From: HKCCE3408 sp039183205 | Lineage (GTDB): Bacteria; Pseudomonadota; Alphaproteobacteria; Rhodobacterales; Rhodobacteraceae | Direction: 5' to 3' | Length of the DNA stretch: 64,000 nt | Assembly: GCA_039183205.1 (NCBI GenBank) | Contig: JBCDBR010000021.1 | Span: forward strand, 5,330-69,329 | In this document: piece after piece, positions 53,651 through 61,949 of the stretch | How the letters are laid out: each line of letters opens with the position of its first letter | How positions within the stretch are numbered: the stretch's first letter is position 1 | The notes under the pieces: generated by a model | Seen by the model: the letters and a program-made list of their open reading frames with translations, nothing else | Databases searched by the model: none | What the model was told of the DNA's origin: nothing | Translations under genes and position numbers: made by a program

Positions 53651-53944
53651 ATGGAACCTGATGGGCCGCTCGTTATTGATGTGCGAAAGCCCGGCTGGGC
53701 CAGCAATGCGTCAGCGCTCGTCGCAGGTCTCGCCGCATCCCCGCCGTCGTCCATCCAGTTGATGGTCGAGGATGCGGAGCAGCCAGGCGGTGAAGAGGCG
53801 CAGATTTTGCTGTTCCTCGCCCGCCATGCCGAGGCTGCCGATATTCCCCTAACGCTTGATGGCGCGCCTGATGCGCTTAATGCCGGGTTGCTGAAAATCG
53901 GCCTCGACCCTGTCTTTCCCGCTGAAGGAGACGCCACGCCATGA
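53651..53944 (+). CDS. STAS-like protein of the chemotaxis operon
   Basis: A 97-residue protein at the head of the chemotaxis operon. PLVIDVRKPGWASNASALVAGLAAS, IQLMVEDAEQPGGEEAQILLFLARHAE and PLTLDGAPDALNAGLLKIGL follow the beta-alpha order of a STAS domain, although the phosphorylated Ser typical of anti-sigma antagonists is not clearly present. Many alphaproteobacterial che operons open with such a gene. It overlaps cheY by four bases (ATGA). The role is presumably to tune the array; unproven. Confidence 0.7.
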   Translation: MEPDGPLVIDVRKPGWASNASALVAGLAASPPSSIQLMVEDAEQPGGEEAQILLFLARHAEAADIPLTLDGAPDALNAGLLKIGLDPVFPAEGDATP

Positions 53945-54321
53945 CCCCTGCGCCGCACGTTCTCGCCATCGACGACTCATTCACCATCAGAGAGATGGTC
54001 AGTCAAACGCTCCGCGATGCCGGCTATGACGTAACCACTGCCAATGACGGCCAGGATGGTGTCGACGTCTATAGCGAGGGGGAGTTCGATGCGGTGATCA
54101 CGGATATCAACATGCCGCGCATGGACGGTTTTGGTGTCATTGAATCGATCCGCGGCCTCAATGGCCAAGAGGCGCGTGTGCCGATCTTGGTTCTCACCAC
54201 CGAAAGCGGTCCGAAGCTGAAAGAACGCGCCCGCAAATCCGGTGCTACCGGTTGGATTGTCAAGCCATTTGACGACGAAGCGCTGGTTTCGGTTCTCGAT
54301 CGCGTGACCGGTAAGGAGTAG
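53941..54321 (+). CDS. cheY: CheY response regulator
   Basis: A 126-residue single receiver domain. The acidic pair is Asp11-Asp12 (LAIDDSFTIRE), the phosphoacceptor Asp55 (AVITDINMPRMDG), the switch Thr in LVLTTESG and the Lys in WIVKPFDDE. It has no output domain and should bind the flagellar motor switch or act as a phosphate sink for CheA. cheA begins four bases after its stop with AAGGAG in the gap. Confidence 0.95.
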   Translation: MTPAPHVLAIDDSFTIREMVSQTLRDAGYDVTTANDGQDGVDVYSEGEFDAVITDINMPRMDGFGVIESIRGLNGQEARVPILVLTTESGPKLKERARKSGATGWIVKPFDDEALVSVLDRVTGKE

Positions 54322-54325
54322 CGCC

Positions 54326-56515
54326 ATGTCCGCCGACAATCTCAAGGCCATGTTCTTCGTCGAATGCGAAGAACTTTTAGAAGCGCTCGGCGAAGGCCTC
54401 GTTTCCATGGAAACTGGCGAGGCCGACAATGAAACGCTGCATGCGATCTTTCGCGCCGTCCATTCGATCAAAGGCACCGCTGGCGCCTTTGGGTTTGATA
54501 CGCTTGTCACGTTTACCCACCATTATGAAACCGTTCTTGACCTGATCCGCAGCGACCAGCTTGAGGTCGATGCGGACCTGATGCGCATCCTGCTGCGGTC
54601 CAGCGACATTCTTGCCGATTTGGTTGAGCTTGCCCGAGCCGACGATCCCGGCCGCCCCGAGGCGATGGATCAGGTGCTCAACACCTTGATCGAGCTTTCC
54701 GGTGCGCAAAAGGAAGATGACAAAGCCGGCGGGGCCGAATTGGCGGCAGAGCCGATGACATTCGAGCCTTTAGCCTTCGACCCCGTCGGGCTTGAGGACA
54801 GCCCGCCCGAAGGCGCCCTGCGCTATAAAATCCGGTTCGAACCGGGCCGCGACTTCTTCCGCAACGGGCATGATTTTGTACGTCTTCTGCATGAGCTCTC
54901 AAAGCTTGGCCCGGTGGAGTGCACCGCAGATGCGTCAGACATGCCGGAGATCGACAGCTTCGATCCGGCCTTGTGCTATTTGTCATGGGACATGGAGATC
55001 GAAACAGAGGCCACAGAGGCCGAAGTGCTCGACGCGTTCATGTTTCTCGAAGAGTTCTGCAAAATCCAAGAAATACCAGCCGACCCGCCGATGGCGGGGC
55101 TCGATGCTTTGCTCCCCCTTACAGAGCCCGAAACCGCTGATGTGCCCGAACCGCCCGATCCGCCGGCACAGGCCGAGGCGCCCCCGCCAGAGGCACCAAA
55201 ACCGCTCCCACCCGACGCCGGCCCATCGGGCCAAAAGGCGGCGCCAAACCCTAGCAAGGCGCCTGCCGCGCCGGAACAGCCCGCAGCCAAAAGCACACCC
55301 GCCGCAAGCGCAAGCGCGCCAGCCCCAAAGCAGCCCATGCTGCGCGTCGATCCCGAACGCGTGGACCGGCTGATCAACACCGTTGGTGAATTGATCATCA
55401 ACCAGGCTGTGATCAGCCAGCGCATCGTCGAAGGGGGATTTGACACAAATTCCGACTTGATGAGCGATCTCGACGACTTTCAGCATCTCGCCCGCGAGAT
55501 CCAAGAAGGTGTCATGGCTATCCGGGCCCAACCGGTGAAGCCGCTTTTTCAAAGGATGCAGCGGATCGTGCGCGAAACGGTCGACGCGTTGGGAAAAGAC
55601 GTCCAGTTGATTACCGAAGGCGAAAACACCGAGGTCGATAAGACGCTGGTGGAGCGTTTGGCCGATCCGCTGACGCATATGATCCGAAACGCCGTCGATC
55701 ACGGGGTCGAACGCAAGGAGGTCCGCAGCCAGGCCGGCAAATCCGAACGCGGCACGATCCGCCTGTCGGCCGCCCACAGATCGGGCCACGTGCAGATCGA
55801 AATCTCAGACGACGGTGCCGGCGTTAATCGGCCAAGGGTTTTTGAAAAGGCGGTCGAAAATGGTCTTGTCGCGGCGGACGCGAAATTGACTGACAGCGAG
55901 ATTGACAACCTGCTGTTCATGCCGGGTTTTTCGACGGCGGCTGAGGTTACGAATCTGTCAGGTCGCGGCGTCGGTATGGATGTCGTAAAGACCGCCATCA
56001 GCGCGTTGGGCGGACGTGTTGCGATCTCCTCTGCGCCGGGCAAAGGCACAACCTTTACAATCTCGATGCCGCTGACGCTTGCGGTGATGGACGGCATGGT
56101 TGTCCATATCTGCGGTGAGACCATGGTGGTGCCGTTGGCCAGCATCGTCGAAACCATTCGCCCAAATGAAAAGGACATCAAATCGATCGGCCGCGACGGG
56201 CAGCTTTTGTTCATTCGCGGCATGTATGTTCCCATCATAGGCCTGTCGGATATGCTTAGTCTTGCCCGGCCCGAGGATGAGCCTTCGGGCGGCGTTTATG
56301 TCCTGGTGCGGTCCGAAGCGGACGATCTCGTTGCGCTGGCCGTCGACGACATCTCTGACCAGCGCCAAGTCGTCATCAAAAGCCTCGAGGGAAATTACGG
56401 CGCCATTCCAGGCATCTCGGCCGCGACCATCCTGGGTGACGGACGGGTGGCGTTGATCATCGATACCGAAGCGATCCTGGCACAAGTCCGCCGGACGGGA
56501 ACGGAAGCGGCATAG
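54326..56515 (+). CDS. cheA: chemotaxis histidine kinase CheA
   Basis: A 729-residue kinase. Hpt domain with the phosphorylated His46 in IFRAVHSIKGTAGAFGF; residues about 150-260 are an extra region of P2 type; about 265-340 is a Pro/Ala-rich linker. The dimerisation helices (VDRLINTVGELIINQAV) follow, then the ATPase with N-box HMIRNAVDHGVE, G1 DDGAGVNRPRV and GRGVGMDVVKT, and a CheW-like C-terminal domain (MVVHICGETMVVPLASIVETI). All catalytic parts are intact. It passes phosphate to CheY and CheB-type receivers and forms the core array with CheW and receptors, none of which are encoded here. Confidence 0.96.
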   Translation: MSADNLKAMFFVECEELLEALGEGLVSMETGEADNETLHAIFRAVHSIKGTAGAFGFDTLVTFTHHYETVLDLIRSDQLEVDADLMRILLRSSDILADLVELARADDPGRPEAMDQVLNTLIELSGAQKEDDKAGGAELAAEPMTFEPLAFDPVGLEDSPPEGALRYKIRFEPGRDFFRNGHDFVRLLHELSKLGPVECTADASDMPEIDSFDPALCYLSWDMEIETEATEAEVLDAFMFLEEFCKIQEIPADPPMAGLDALLPLTEPETADVPEPPDPPAQAEAPPPEAPKPLPPDAGPSGQKAAPNPSKAPAAPEQPAAKSTPAASASAPAPKQPMLRVDPERVDRLINTVGELIINQAVISQRIVEGGFDTNSDLMSDLDDFQHLAREIQEGVMAIRAQPVKPLFQRMQRIVRETVDALGKDVQLITEGENTEVDKTLVERLADPLTHMIRNAVDHGVERKEVRSQAGKSERGTIRLSAAHRSGHVQIEISDDGAGVNRPRVFEKAVENGLVAADAKLTDSEIDNLLFMPGFSTAAEVTNLSGRGVGMDVVKTAISALGGRVAISSAPGKGTTFTISMPLTLAVMDGMVVHICGETMVVPLASIVETIRPNEKDIKSIGRDGQLLFIRGMYVPIIGLSDMLSLARPEDEPSGGVYVLVRSEADDLVALAVDDISDQRQVVIKSLEGNYGAIPGISAATILGDGRVALIIDTEAILAQVRRTGTEAA

Positions 56516-56530
56516 TGAAAGGAGACCCCC

Positions 56531-56998
56531 ATGAATAGGCCTGCGCATTGGGAAGAAAGTGGGACGATTGAGTTCGTGTCCTTCATGGCTGGCGGACAGA
56601 GCTTTTGCATCGAGATCACGCAAATCCGTGAGATCCGGCGGTGGACGCCGGTCACTGCGTTGCCCCATGCGGATAAGGCCATTCTCGGGGTGATCAATTT
56701 GCGTGGGGCCGTCATTCCCATCGTCGATCTTGCGGAGCAGTTGGGCCTTGGTTCCAGCGAAACATCGATGCGCCATGTCGTGATCGTCGTGGCGATTGGC
56801 ACGCAAACCGTTGGCCTGTTGGTCGATTCAGTTTCGGAAATCCTTGCCGTTGGCGTCGATACAATTTGCGATGCCCCGCCGATGTCGAAAAGCGTCGACA
56901 GCGATTGCATCATTGGCCTTGTCTCTGTCGAAGAAGAGATGTCGCGCGTGCTGGCCTTGGAGGCCGTGTTGCCGCAAGCCCTTGAGGATGCGGCATAA
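56531..56998 (+). CDS. cheW: chemotaxis adaptor CheW
   Basis: A 155-residue CheW with a single SH3-like domain pair: IEFVSFMAGGQSFCIEITQIREI, PHADKAILGVINLRGAVIPIVDL and LLVDSVSEILAVGVDTI are the receptor- and CheA-binding strands. AAAGGAG precedes the start. It lies 15 bases after cheA, and its stop overlaps the cheR start (TAATG). Confidence 0.95.
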   Translation: MNRPAHWEESGTIEFVSFMAGGQSFCIEITQIREIRRWTPVTALPHADKAILGVINLRGAVIPIVDLAEQLGLGSSETSMRHVVIVVAIGTQTVGLLVDSVSEILAVGVDTICDAPPMSKSVDSDCIIGLVSVEEEMSRVLALEAVLPQALEDAA

Positions 56999-57858
56999 TG
57001 AACATGCGCGCGACCCCTGTCGGCGGAAGCATTCGAAAACGGCCCGAATTGTCGGATCGTGATTTCCAGCGCATTGCCGCCATCGCCAAATCGGATTACG
57101 GCATTCAAATTGAACCGCAAAAGAAATCGATGATCCAATCGCGGCTGACCAAGCGAATGCGTAGCCTGGAGCTTGGCGATTTCGCCGATTATTGCGCATT
57201 GGTTGAAAAGCCGGATTCGGGCGAGCGGGAAAACTTCATCTCGTCGATCACCACCAATGTGACGCATTTTTATCGTGAAGTGCATCACTTCAAACAGCTT
57301 GAGACCGAGGTTCTGCCGCCCTTGGTTGTGCGCGCCCGGTCCGGCTCCAAGCTGCGAGTTTGGTCGGCGGGGTGTTCTACGGGACCGGAGCCCTATTCGA
57401 TCGCCGGCAGCATCACCAAACTGATGCCAGAGGCGGGGCGAATGGGGGTTGAGGTTTTGGCGACCGATCTCGACCGTGAGGTTTTGGCCAAAGCAGAAAC
57501 CGCCACATACGATGCCGAGCAATGCCAGGTTCCCGCGCCGGAATGGGGCGATCGGGTTTTTCAACGCGGAACGGCCGATGGCATACGTCGTGTCCGCCCG
57601 GATGTGGCGGGAATTGTGACGTTCCGGCAGGTCAACCTCAATGGCGCTTGGACCCATCCGGTCAAATTCGACATCATCTTTTGCCGCAACGTGGCAATCT
57701 ACTTTGACCGCGAAGTGCAACAGCGGCTGTGGCAACGCTTTGCCGACGTGTTGCAACCTGGCGGGACGCTGTTCATCGGCCATTCAGAACGTGTCTCGGG
57801 ACCTGCGAAAGACGTGTTCACCCCATGCGGCATCACCGCTTATCGCAAACGCAGCTAA
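56998..57858 (+). CDS. cheR: chemotaxis methyltransferase CheR
   Basis: A 286-residue S-adenosylmethionine-dependent receptor glutamate methyltransferase. The N-terminal helical domain (QSRLTKRMRSLELGDFADY, SSITTNVTHFYRE) precedes the SAM-binding domain: VWSAGCSTGPEPYSIA is the SAM loop and FDIIFCRNVAIYFD the conserved strand. It lacks a pentapeptide-binding TPR extension. The start shares a base with the cheW stop. It pairs with the CheB encoded downstream. Confidence 0.95.
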   Translation: MNMRATPVGGSIRKRPELSDRDFQRIAAIAKSDYGIQIEPQKKSMIQSRLTKRMRSLELGDFADYCALVEKPDSGERENFISSITTNVTHFYREVHHFKQLETEVLPPLVVRARSGSKLRVWSAGCSTGPEPYSIAGSITKLMPEAGRMGVEVLATDLDREVLAKAETATYDAEQCQVPAPEWGDRVFQRGTADGIRRVRPDVAGIVTFRQVNLNGAWTHPVKFDIIFCRNVAIYFDREVQQRLWQRFADVLQPGGTLFIGHSERVSGPAKDVFTPCGITAYRKRS

Positions 57859-57887
57859 CGCTCTAACGCCTGAGAAGGAGACCGACC

Positions 57888-58274
57888 TTGTCAATTAAAG
57901 ACACCTTGCGCGTCATGGTTGTGGACGACATGTCGATCAGCCGCGGCTTGCTGATCTCAGCGCTTGAAGAGATGGGCATCTATAAAGTTGTGGCTGAAAG
58001 CTCCGGCCAATCCGCCGCTGCGCGCATAACGACCGATCCGGTTCATTTGGTGCTTGCCGACTATAACATGCCTGGCATGGATGGGCTGCAACTGCTCGAA
58101 ACGCTCCGCCGAAATCGCGCAACGCAGCGTGTGGGTTATATTTTGGTGACCGGCACGCCAACACCTGAATTGGTCGATAGTGGGCGCCGGTTGGGCCTAA
58201 ACAACCTGGTGCAAAAACCCTTCACAACACAATCGCTCAAGCGCGCGATCGAATCCGTTGTGGGGAAATTTTGA
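57888..58274 (+). CDS. cheY: second CheY-type response regulator
   Basis: A 128-residue single receiver domain starting at TTG 57888 (AAGGAG eight bases upstream). Asp13-Asp14 (VVDDMSISRG), Asp58 (VLADYNMPGMDG), Thr in ILVTGTPTP and Lys in LVQKPFTTQ form a complete phosphorylation site. Two CheYs with one CheA is typical for alphaproteobacteria lacking CheZ, with one serving as phosphate sink. Which of the two drives the motor cannot be told. Its stop overlaps the next gene as TTGA. Confidence 0.93.
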   Translation: MSIKDTLRVMVVDDMSISRGLLISALEEMGIYKVVAESSGQSAAARITTDPVHLVLADYNMPGMDGLQLLETLRRNRATQRVGYILVTGTPTPELVDSGRRLGLNNLVQKPFTTQSLKRAIESVVGKF

Positions 58275-58642
58275 ACGCATTTACGGACAGACGCAGCCCA
58301 AGCGCGCCGGATGCCTGCGACCTTGTTGCAGCCGTTGGCCGTGAATTGGACCATACAGCAGAGCTTTTGCGGCGGGCGGAGGAGGCAATCCTGTTCGCAC
58401 TCGCCGATCCCGATCGCGATGCGTTTCAGATGGCCGATGTGCAGCTTTTGGACCTTGCGATCCAAACGCTTGACGACCTGTCACCGTTTATCTCCGCGCT
58501 GTCGGCCGGGCTTGAAGACGCACGCACCGTGGATACGGCGACCCTGATCGAAAGCTTGCGCCTGGCCGGGCTGCGCGCACGATTGACGCGCTCGGGCAGT
58601 GCCGTTTCGCAAAGTGATGGCGGATCGGTCGAGATGTTTTGA
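58271..58642 (+). CDS. small helical protein within the chemotaxis operon, unknown
   Basis: A 123-residue all-helical acidic protein starting at TTG 58271, overlapping the cheY stop as TTGA. A first helix (ACDLVAAVGRELDHTAELLRRAEEAI) and a second (MADVQLLDLAIQTLDDLSPFISAL) suggest a four-helix bundle. No Cys, no membrane segment. I do not recognise a family; the helical size range is that of CheZ- or CheT-type accessory proteins, so a CheY-binding or phosphatase-like role is possible but unsupported by any motif I can name. Confidence 0.6.
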   Translation: MNAFTDRRSPSAPDACDLVAAVGRELDHTAELLRRAEEAILFALADPDRDAFQMADVQLLDLAIQTLDDLSPFISALSAGLEDARTVDTATLIESLRLAGLRARLTRSGSAVSQSDGGSVEMF

Positions 58643-58871
58643 AATTCGCGCGCCGGTCCAAGAGAAAATCATCAATGCTGAGCGGCCCGCACGGCACAAA
58701 AGGACCCAAAAGGTGCTCAAATGCAGGTCTGTGATCACTCCGGACAACTCGAAAAAGCCGGTCGGGTCACCCCACCAAGAACGCGGCGCGGATTGCATTG
58801 ATCTGTTCTGAAGCCCTCGTGTCGGAAGTAATTTTGAAACATCTCAAGGGTATCAGCGGATCGGAGGCACC

Positions 58872-59870
58872 ATGAACATCATTCTGACCGTCAGTAACCC
58901 CCACCTCCGCGACCGCATGCGCGGCCGACTGAACGATTTGGACGGCGTGCATCTGTCAAAAACCGTGGTGAACCTGACGGCCGCCTACCACGAGGCGGAA
59001 CACCATCCGCCTAACGTGGCGCTCTTTAGTCACAGCCTAACGCTCTTGCCCGAATTCGAGGTTCTGGTGTTCCTTTTGCGATCGCTCAACGTGGCCATCG
59101 GTGTTGTTGTCGAGCCGGATGGAGCGCCCAAAACTATATCCGGCCATCTGGGGGCGACAGAGTTTGCAACGCTGCATGAGGCGATGTCGGATGCGGAATT
59201 GTCCGATGCACTCCGCAATGCCCTGGATCGACGCGTTCCCGCGAGATCCGCGCCCACCAGCCCGGCTGAGGCTGCAGCCACAGCTGTCCCGGGACGGTTG
59301 ATCATGATCGGCTCCTCCACCGGGGGCGTCGAGGCATTGATCAAAGTACTGGGCAGTTTCGGCCCAACATGTCCTCCGACCATGCTGGTTCAGCATACCG
59401 GCGGCAGCTTCAGCGGAGGGCTCGCGCGACTACTAAATTCCAAGTCGCCCGCCTCGGTCTGCGAAGCGACGCACAATATGATCCTAGAGCCTGGAATGGT
59501 GGCGTTGGCGCCTGGCGATAGCCACCATCTTGAGGCCCGCATTCGCGGCAATCTCGTGCGATGTCAACTTGTTGCTGCGCCTGAGATGGGGGGGCACCGC
59601 CCGGCCGTGGATCGCTTGTTCAAATCGGGCATTCATGCCGCGCCAAAGATCGCGGCGGCCATTTTGACAGGTATGGGCAAGGACGGGGCCGACGGTCTCT
59701 TGGCATTGAAACGGGCTGGTGCGCGCACATACGGGCAGGATGAAAAAACCTCGTTGGTCTATGGAATGCCAAAAGCCGCAGCCGACATTGGTGCCGTTGA
59801 CCGTCAATTGCCGCTCGACCGCATTGGACCGGCCTTAATTTCTGCAAGCTCGGAACGGACAGCGGCATGA
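58872..59870 (+). CDS. cheB: CheB methylesterase with a degenerate receiver domain
   Basis: A 332-residue protein. Residues about 140-325 are the CheB catalytic domain with an intact triad: Ser149 (MIGSSTGGVEA), His175 (LVQHTGGSF) and Asp271 (ILTGMGKDGADG). It removes methyl groups from receptor glutamates. The first ~120 residues have the length and order of a receiver but begin NIILTVSNPHL with no acidic pair, and the phosphoacceptor strand reads NVALFSHSLTLL with no Asp. Phosphorylation control as in classical CheB thus seems lost. GGAGG precedes the start. It overlaps cheD by four bases. Confidence 0.9.
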   Translation: MNIILTVSNPHLRDRMRGRLNDLDGVHLSKTVVNLTAAYHEAEHHPPNVALFSHSLTLLPEFEVLVFLLRSLNVAIGVVVEPDGAPKTISGHLGATEFATLHEAMSDAELSDALRNALDRRVPARSAPTSPAEAAATAVPGRLIMIGSSTGGVEALIKVLGSFGPTCPPTMLVQHTGGSFSGGLARLLNSKSPASVCEATHNMILEPGMVALAPGDSHHLEARIRGNLVRCQLVAAPEMGGHRPAVDRLFKSGIHAAPKIAAAILTGMGKDGADGLLALKRAGARTYGQDEKTSLVYGMPKAAADIGAVDRQLPLDRIGPALISASSERTAA

Positions 59871-60418
59871 CCAGCTTTACCGCTCAATCCTCCGCCCAGT
59901 CCGCTAAGGCAGATAACATCGTCGCCGTTGTCCAAGGGGAGTACCGGATTTCGCGTGACAAGGATGTCGTGCTGTCGACAGTGCTGGGCTCATGTGTCGC
60001 GGCCTGTATCTTCGATACCGATATCGGCATCGGTGGGCTCAATCACTTTTTGCTGCCGGGCGATAAGCGCAGCGGCCAGGTGGAGCTGAAATACGGTTCA
60101 ATGGCGATGGAGCTCTTGATCAACGAATTGCTCAAGGCAGGGGCGCGGCGGTCTGGCATGAAGGTCAAGCTGTATGGCGGTGCGCGCATTAGTGCAGGCT
60201 TGTCGGATATTGGGGCCAAGAACATAGCTTTTGCGCGGGATTATGTGCGGCGCGAAGGGTTTCCGGTTGTCGACGAAAGCTTGGGTGGAACCCAAGCACG
60301 CCGGATCCATTTCCGCCCGGTGAATGGGGAGGTGCGGCTGAACCTGGTGGCGCCCACACAAGCGCCAACAGAAAAAGTTGAACGTCCAAAAAAGGCCGCA
60401 GACGTTACGCTTTTCTAA
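59867..60418 (+). CDS. cheD: chemoreceptor glutamine deamidase CheD
   Basis: A 183-residue cytosolic deamidase that converts receptor glutamines to glutamates and can interact with CheC-type phosphatases. The catalytic Cys43 (STVLGSCVAACIFD) and His60 (GIGGLNHFLLPG) are present, followed by MKVKLYGGARI and the family's GGTQARRIHF. The C-terminal ~25 residues are a charged tail. The start overlaps cheB (ATGA), so it is the last gene of the operon. Confidence 0.94.
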   Translation: MTSFTAQSSAQSAKADNIVAVVQGEYRISRDKDVVLSTVLGSCVAACIFDTDIGIGGLNHFLLPGDKRSGQVELKYGSMAMELLINELLKAGARRSGMKVKLYGGARISAGLSDIGAKNIAFARDYVRREGFPVVDESLGGTQARRIHFRPVNGEVRLNLVAPTQAPTEKVERPKKAADVTLF

Positions 60419-60943
60419 TTGCCGCGCCGCGAGCGTGGGTGTCCGATTTCAGCAGGTCACCCAGAATTTTCGCCCTACAGATCGAACCCAACGAAAGGCA
60501 AAGTGCGACCAATTCGGAGCCGACGCCGGTCTGTCTATTTGGTATTGTGTGGTACTGCCGGAGATATTTGAATTCTCGGCCTCTCCCTTAACAAGGGAAG
60601 ACATCAAAATTTAACGAATCAGATTAAACACATATTAAATAATATTAATTCTTTGAATCCCCTTGCAGACATAGTGCTTGACTGGGCGGATTTTGGGCGG
60701 AAATCACATTTATCAACATGCCTTTGTGCATGAATTGTGAATAAACCCCCAAAAGGACGCTGAATCCTGTGGACAATTAAACGTCATCTAGATCGGCTAG
60801 ATACTGCATGATATGAAAGCGGCCGGGACCAATGCTGGTACCCGGCCATTAGATATCGCGTTGAGCGACGTCAGCTGCACTAAATATGTCCCACAGAATG
60901 GACAAGACGTCAACGCTCAATGCCTCAAATGAGGGTCAGAGTG
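60419..60943. other. AT-rich junction between the chemotaxis operon and mobile DNA
   Basis: No supported gene in 525 bases. It contains an AT-rich segment (60605-60655), the inverted repeat TCCCTT/AAGGGA (60584-60598), a direct-repeat copy (60683-60701) and a strong hairpin, GGCCGGG (60821-60827) with CCCGGCC (60841-60847). None is followed by a clear T run. Base composition differs from the flanking chromosome. Confidence 0.5.
60683..60701 (+). repeat. 19-base direct repeat, left copy
   Basis: TGGGCGGATTTTGGGCGGA, identical to the copy at 61931-61949. Each copy is itself two TGGGCGGA units 11 bases apart, which is reminiscent of paired recombinase-binding core sites. Confidence 0.8.
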
Positions 60944-61147
60944 ATGACATCTGAGCAGTTTTGGGTCCGCGCCCGGCGGCAGGGCTTTACAAGATTTCGG
61001 GAATTCGAAGTAGAGGGGCGGCGACGTGTGATTATGCAGTCGCGAGATCGCATGAATTTCCCTTCACTCACGCATCCTGACGATTTGACGCCGGATCAGC
61101 GTGAGGCAGAAATAGAGCGGTTTCTGGGCCTTAACAGCGGCCTTTAA
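60944..61147 (+). CDS. small basic protein between direct repeats, unknown
   Basis: A 67-residue protein from ATG 60944 (GAGGG eight bases upstream; an in-frame ATG at 60920 is possible). It is Arg-rich and mostly helical: SEQFWVRARRQGFTRFREF, then DDLTPDQREAEIERFLGL. I do not recognise a family. It ends overlapping the convergent gene by four bases, inside the segment bracketed by the 19-base repeats. Confidence 0.55.
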   Translation: MTSEQFWVRARRQGFTRFREFEVEGRRRVIMQSRDRMNFPSLTHPDDLTPDQREAEIERFLGLNSGL

Positions 61148-61413
61148 CAGGGCGCAGTGGCGCTGCCTCGGTTTGGTACAATCACCCAAGGCGCCGGGAT
61201 GGCAGGGTCTTCCCCCTCAGGTTCTGTTTCATAGACCTGGACGGACTTTCCGTGTGCGCCATAGATTGCCTCGACGACCGCAGGTACCGCCGAACGGACT
61301 TCCTGAACGCTCTCCCCTGAAACCAGCAATTCAGTCATCTGCGGGCTTGTTGCGTGAAACAAACCGGCACGGCCGCGTTCAATGATGATCGTTATGATCT
61401 TCGCCTTGAGCAT
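61144..61413 (-). CDS. HicB/DUF1902-like small protein
   Basis: An 89-residue protein from ATG 61413 with TGGAGGG upstream. KIITIIIERGRAGLFHATSP followed by LLVSGESVQEVRSAVPAVVEAI follows the strand-strand-helix order of HicB/DUF1902 domains (a partial RNase H-like fold common in antitoxins). There is no HicA-type partner beside it: the neighbour at 60944 lacks the HicA pattern and is convergent. So it is an orphan or has a different role. Confidence 0.6.
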   Translation of the reverse strand: MLKAKIITIIIERGRAGLFHATSPQMTELLVSGESVQEVRSAVPAVVEAIYGAHGKSVQVYETEPEGEDPAIPAPWVIVPNRGSATAPC

Positions 61414-61458
61414 ACGCCCTCCAATCACCCCCCGGTCCGAGAAAAAAGACTCTGTCTC

Positions 61459-61930
61459 CTAACTCTTACCGCGAACCGGTTCAAGTTGTACTACCGTTCC
61501 AACGGTCCGCGCGGTTTTGTCCTGTGACTGAAATGTGCCGGTTTCTGTGAAATCCCAACCATGCGCAAAAAGTCGATCAGCTAGGTCATCTGGAGCAATC
61601 TTGCGGTAGCGCACCGCGGTGCGCGGTTCTGAGCAGCCGCCCAGGTCCATCAAGCGCGCATTATTGAGCGCCGCAGAGCCCTTGCCATTCTAAGCGCAAG
61701 CGATCTTCGATTACCACTCCGTCGGATCGATCCGGACAGGGGTCTGGCGACAGGTGAATTTGCGGCATTATCCTGTCGGGCACGCTCGGAAAATGACTGG
61801 CGTCCAGCGTTCCTTCGGACACAAATTTGGGCGTGCTTGCGACGGCCGATGCCGGTGAAGCGGCGCTGATCAAGATTGCCAAAGCCAACAACTTCGGCCG
61901 CTTCGAATGAGAACAGAACCAAAACGTCAA
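61459..61930 (-). pseudogene. exported protein gene interrupted by a one-base frameshift
   Basis: Two minus-strand frames read as one protein. The upstream part (from about 61930 to 61661) has a signal-like stretch (KLLALAILISAASPASAVAS) and ends LRLEWQGLCGAQ then stop. Reading one frame over from about 61690 gives NGKGSAALNNARLMDLGGCSEP and continues to the stop at 61459. Restoring one A (LEN-GKG in place of LEWQG) joins them into about 155 residues with two Cys. No ATG is seen at the 5' end, which abuts the 19-base repeat, so the gene may also be truncated there. A sequencing error is an alternative. Confidence 0.6.
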
Positions 61931-61949
61931 TGGGCGGATTTTGGGCGGA
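61931..61949 (+). repeat. 19-base direct repeat, right copy
   Basis: Same 19 bases as at 60683-60701; the two bracket 1.23 kb. It is followed by the mobilisation genes, so it may mark the junction of an integrated element. Confidence 0.8.

Noticed and set aside
54983..55789. Minus-strand frame rich in Gly, Trp and Cys opposite the cheA linker
   Set aside because: Its composition is the mirror of the Pro/Ala-rich linker codons of cheA.
56395..57783. Long minus-strand frame opposite the end of cheA, cheW and most of cheR
   Set aside because: It is antisense to three well-supported genes, has skewed Arg/Ser/His composition and no ribosome-binding site.
60944..61413. Classical HicAB toxin-antitoxin pair
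   Set aside because: Only the HicB-like half is plausible; the neighbour lacks the HicA pattern and the genes are convergent, not in tandem.
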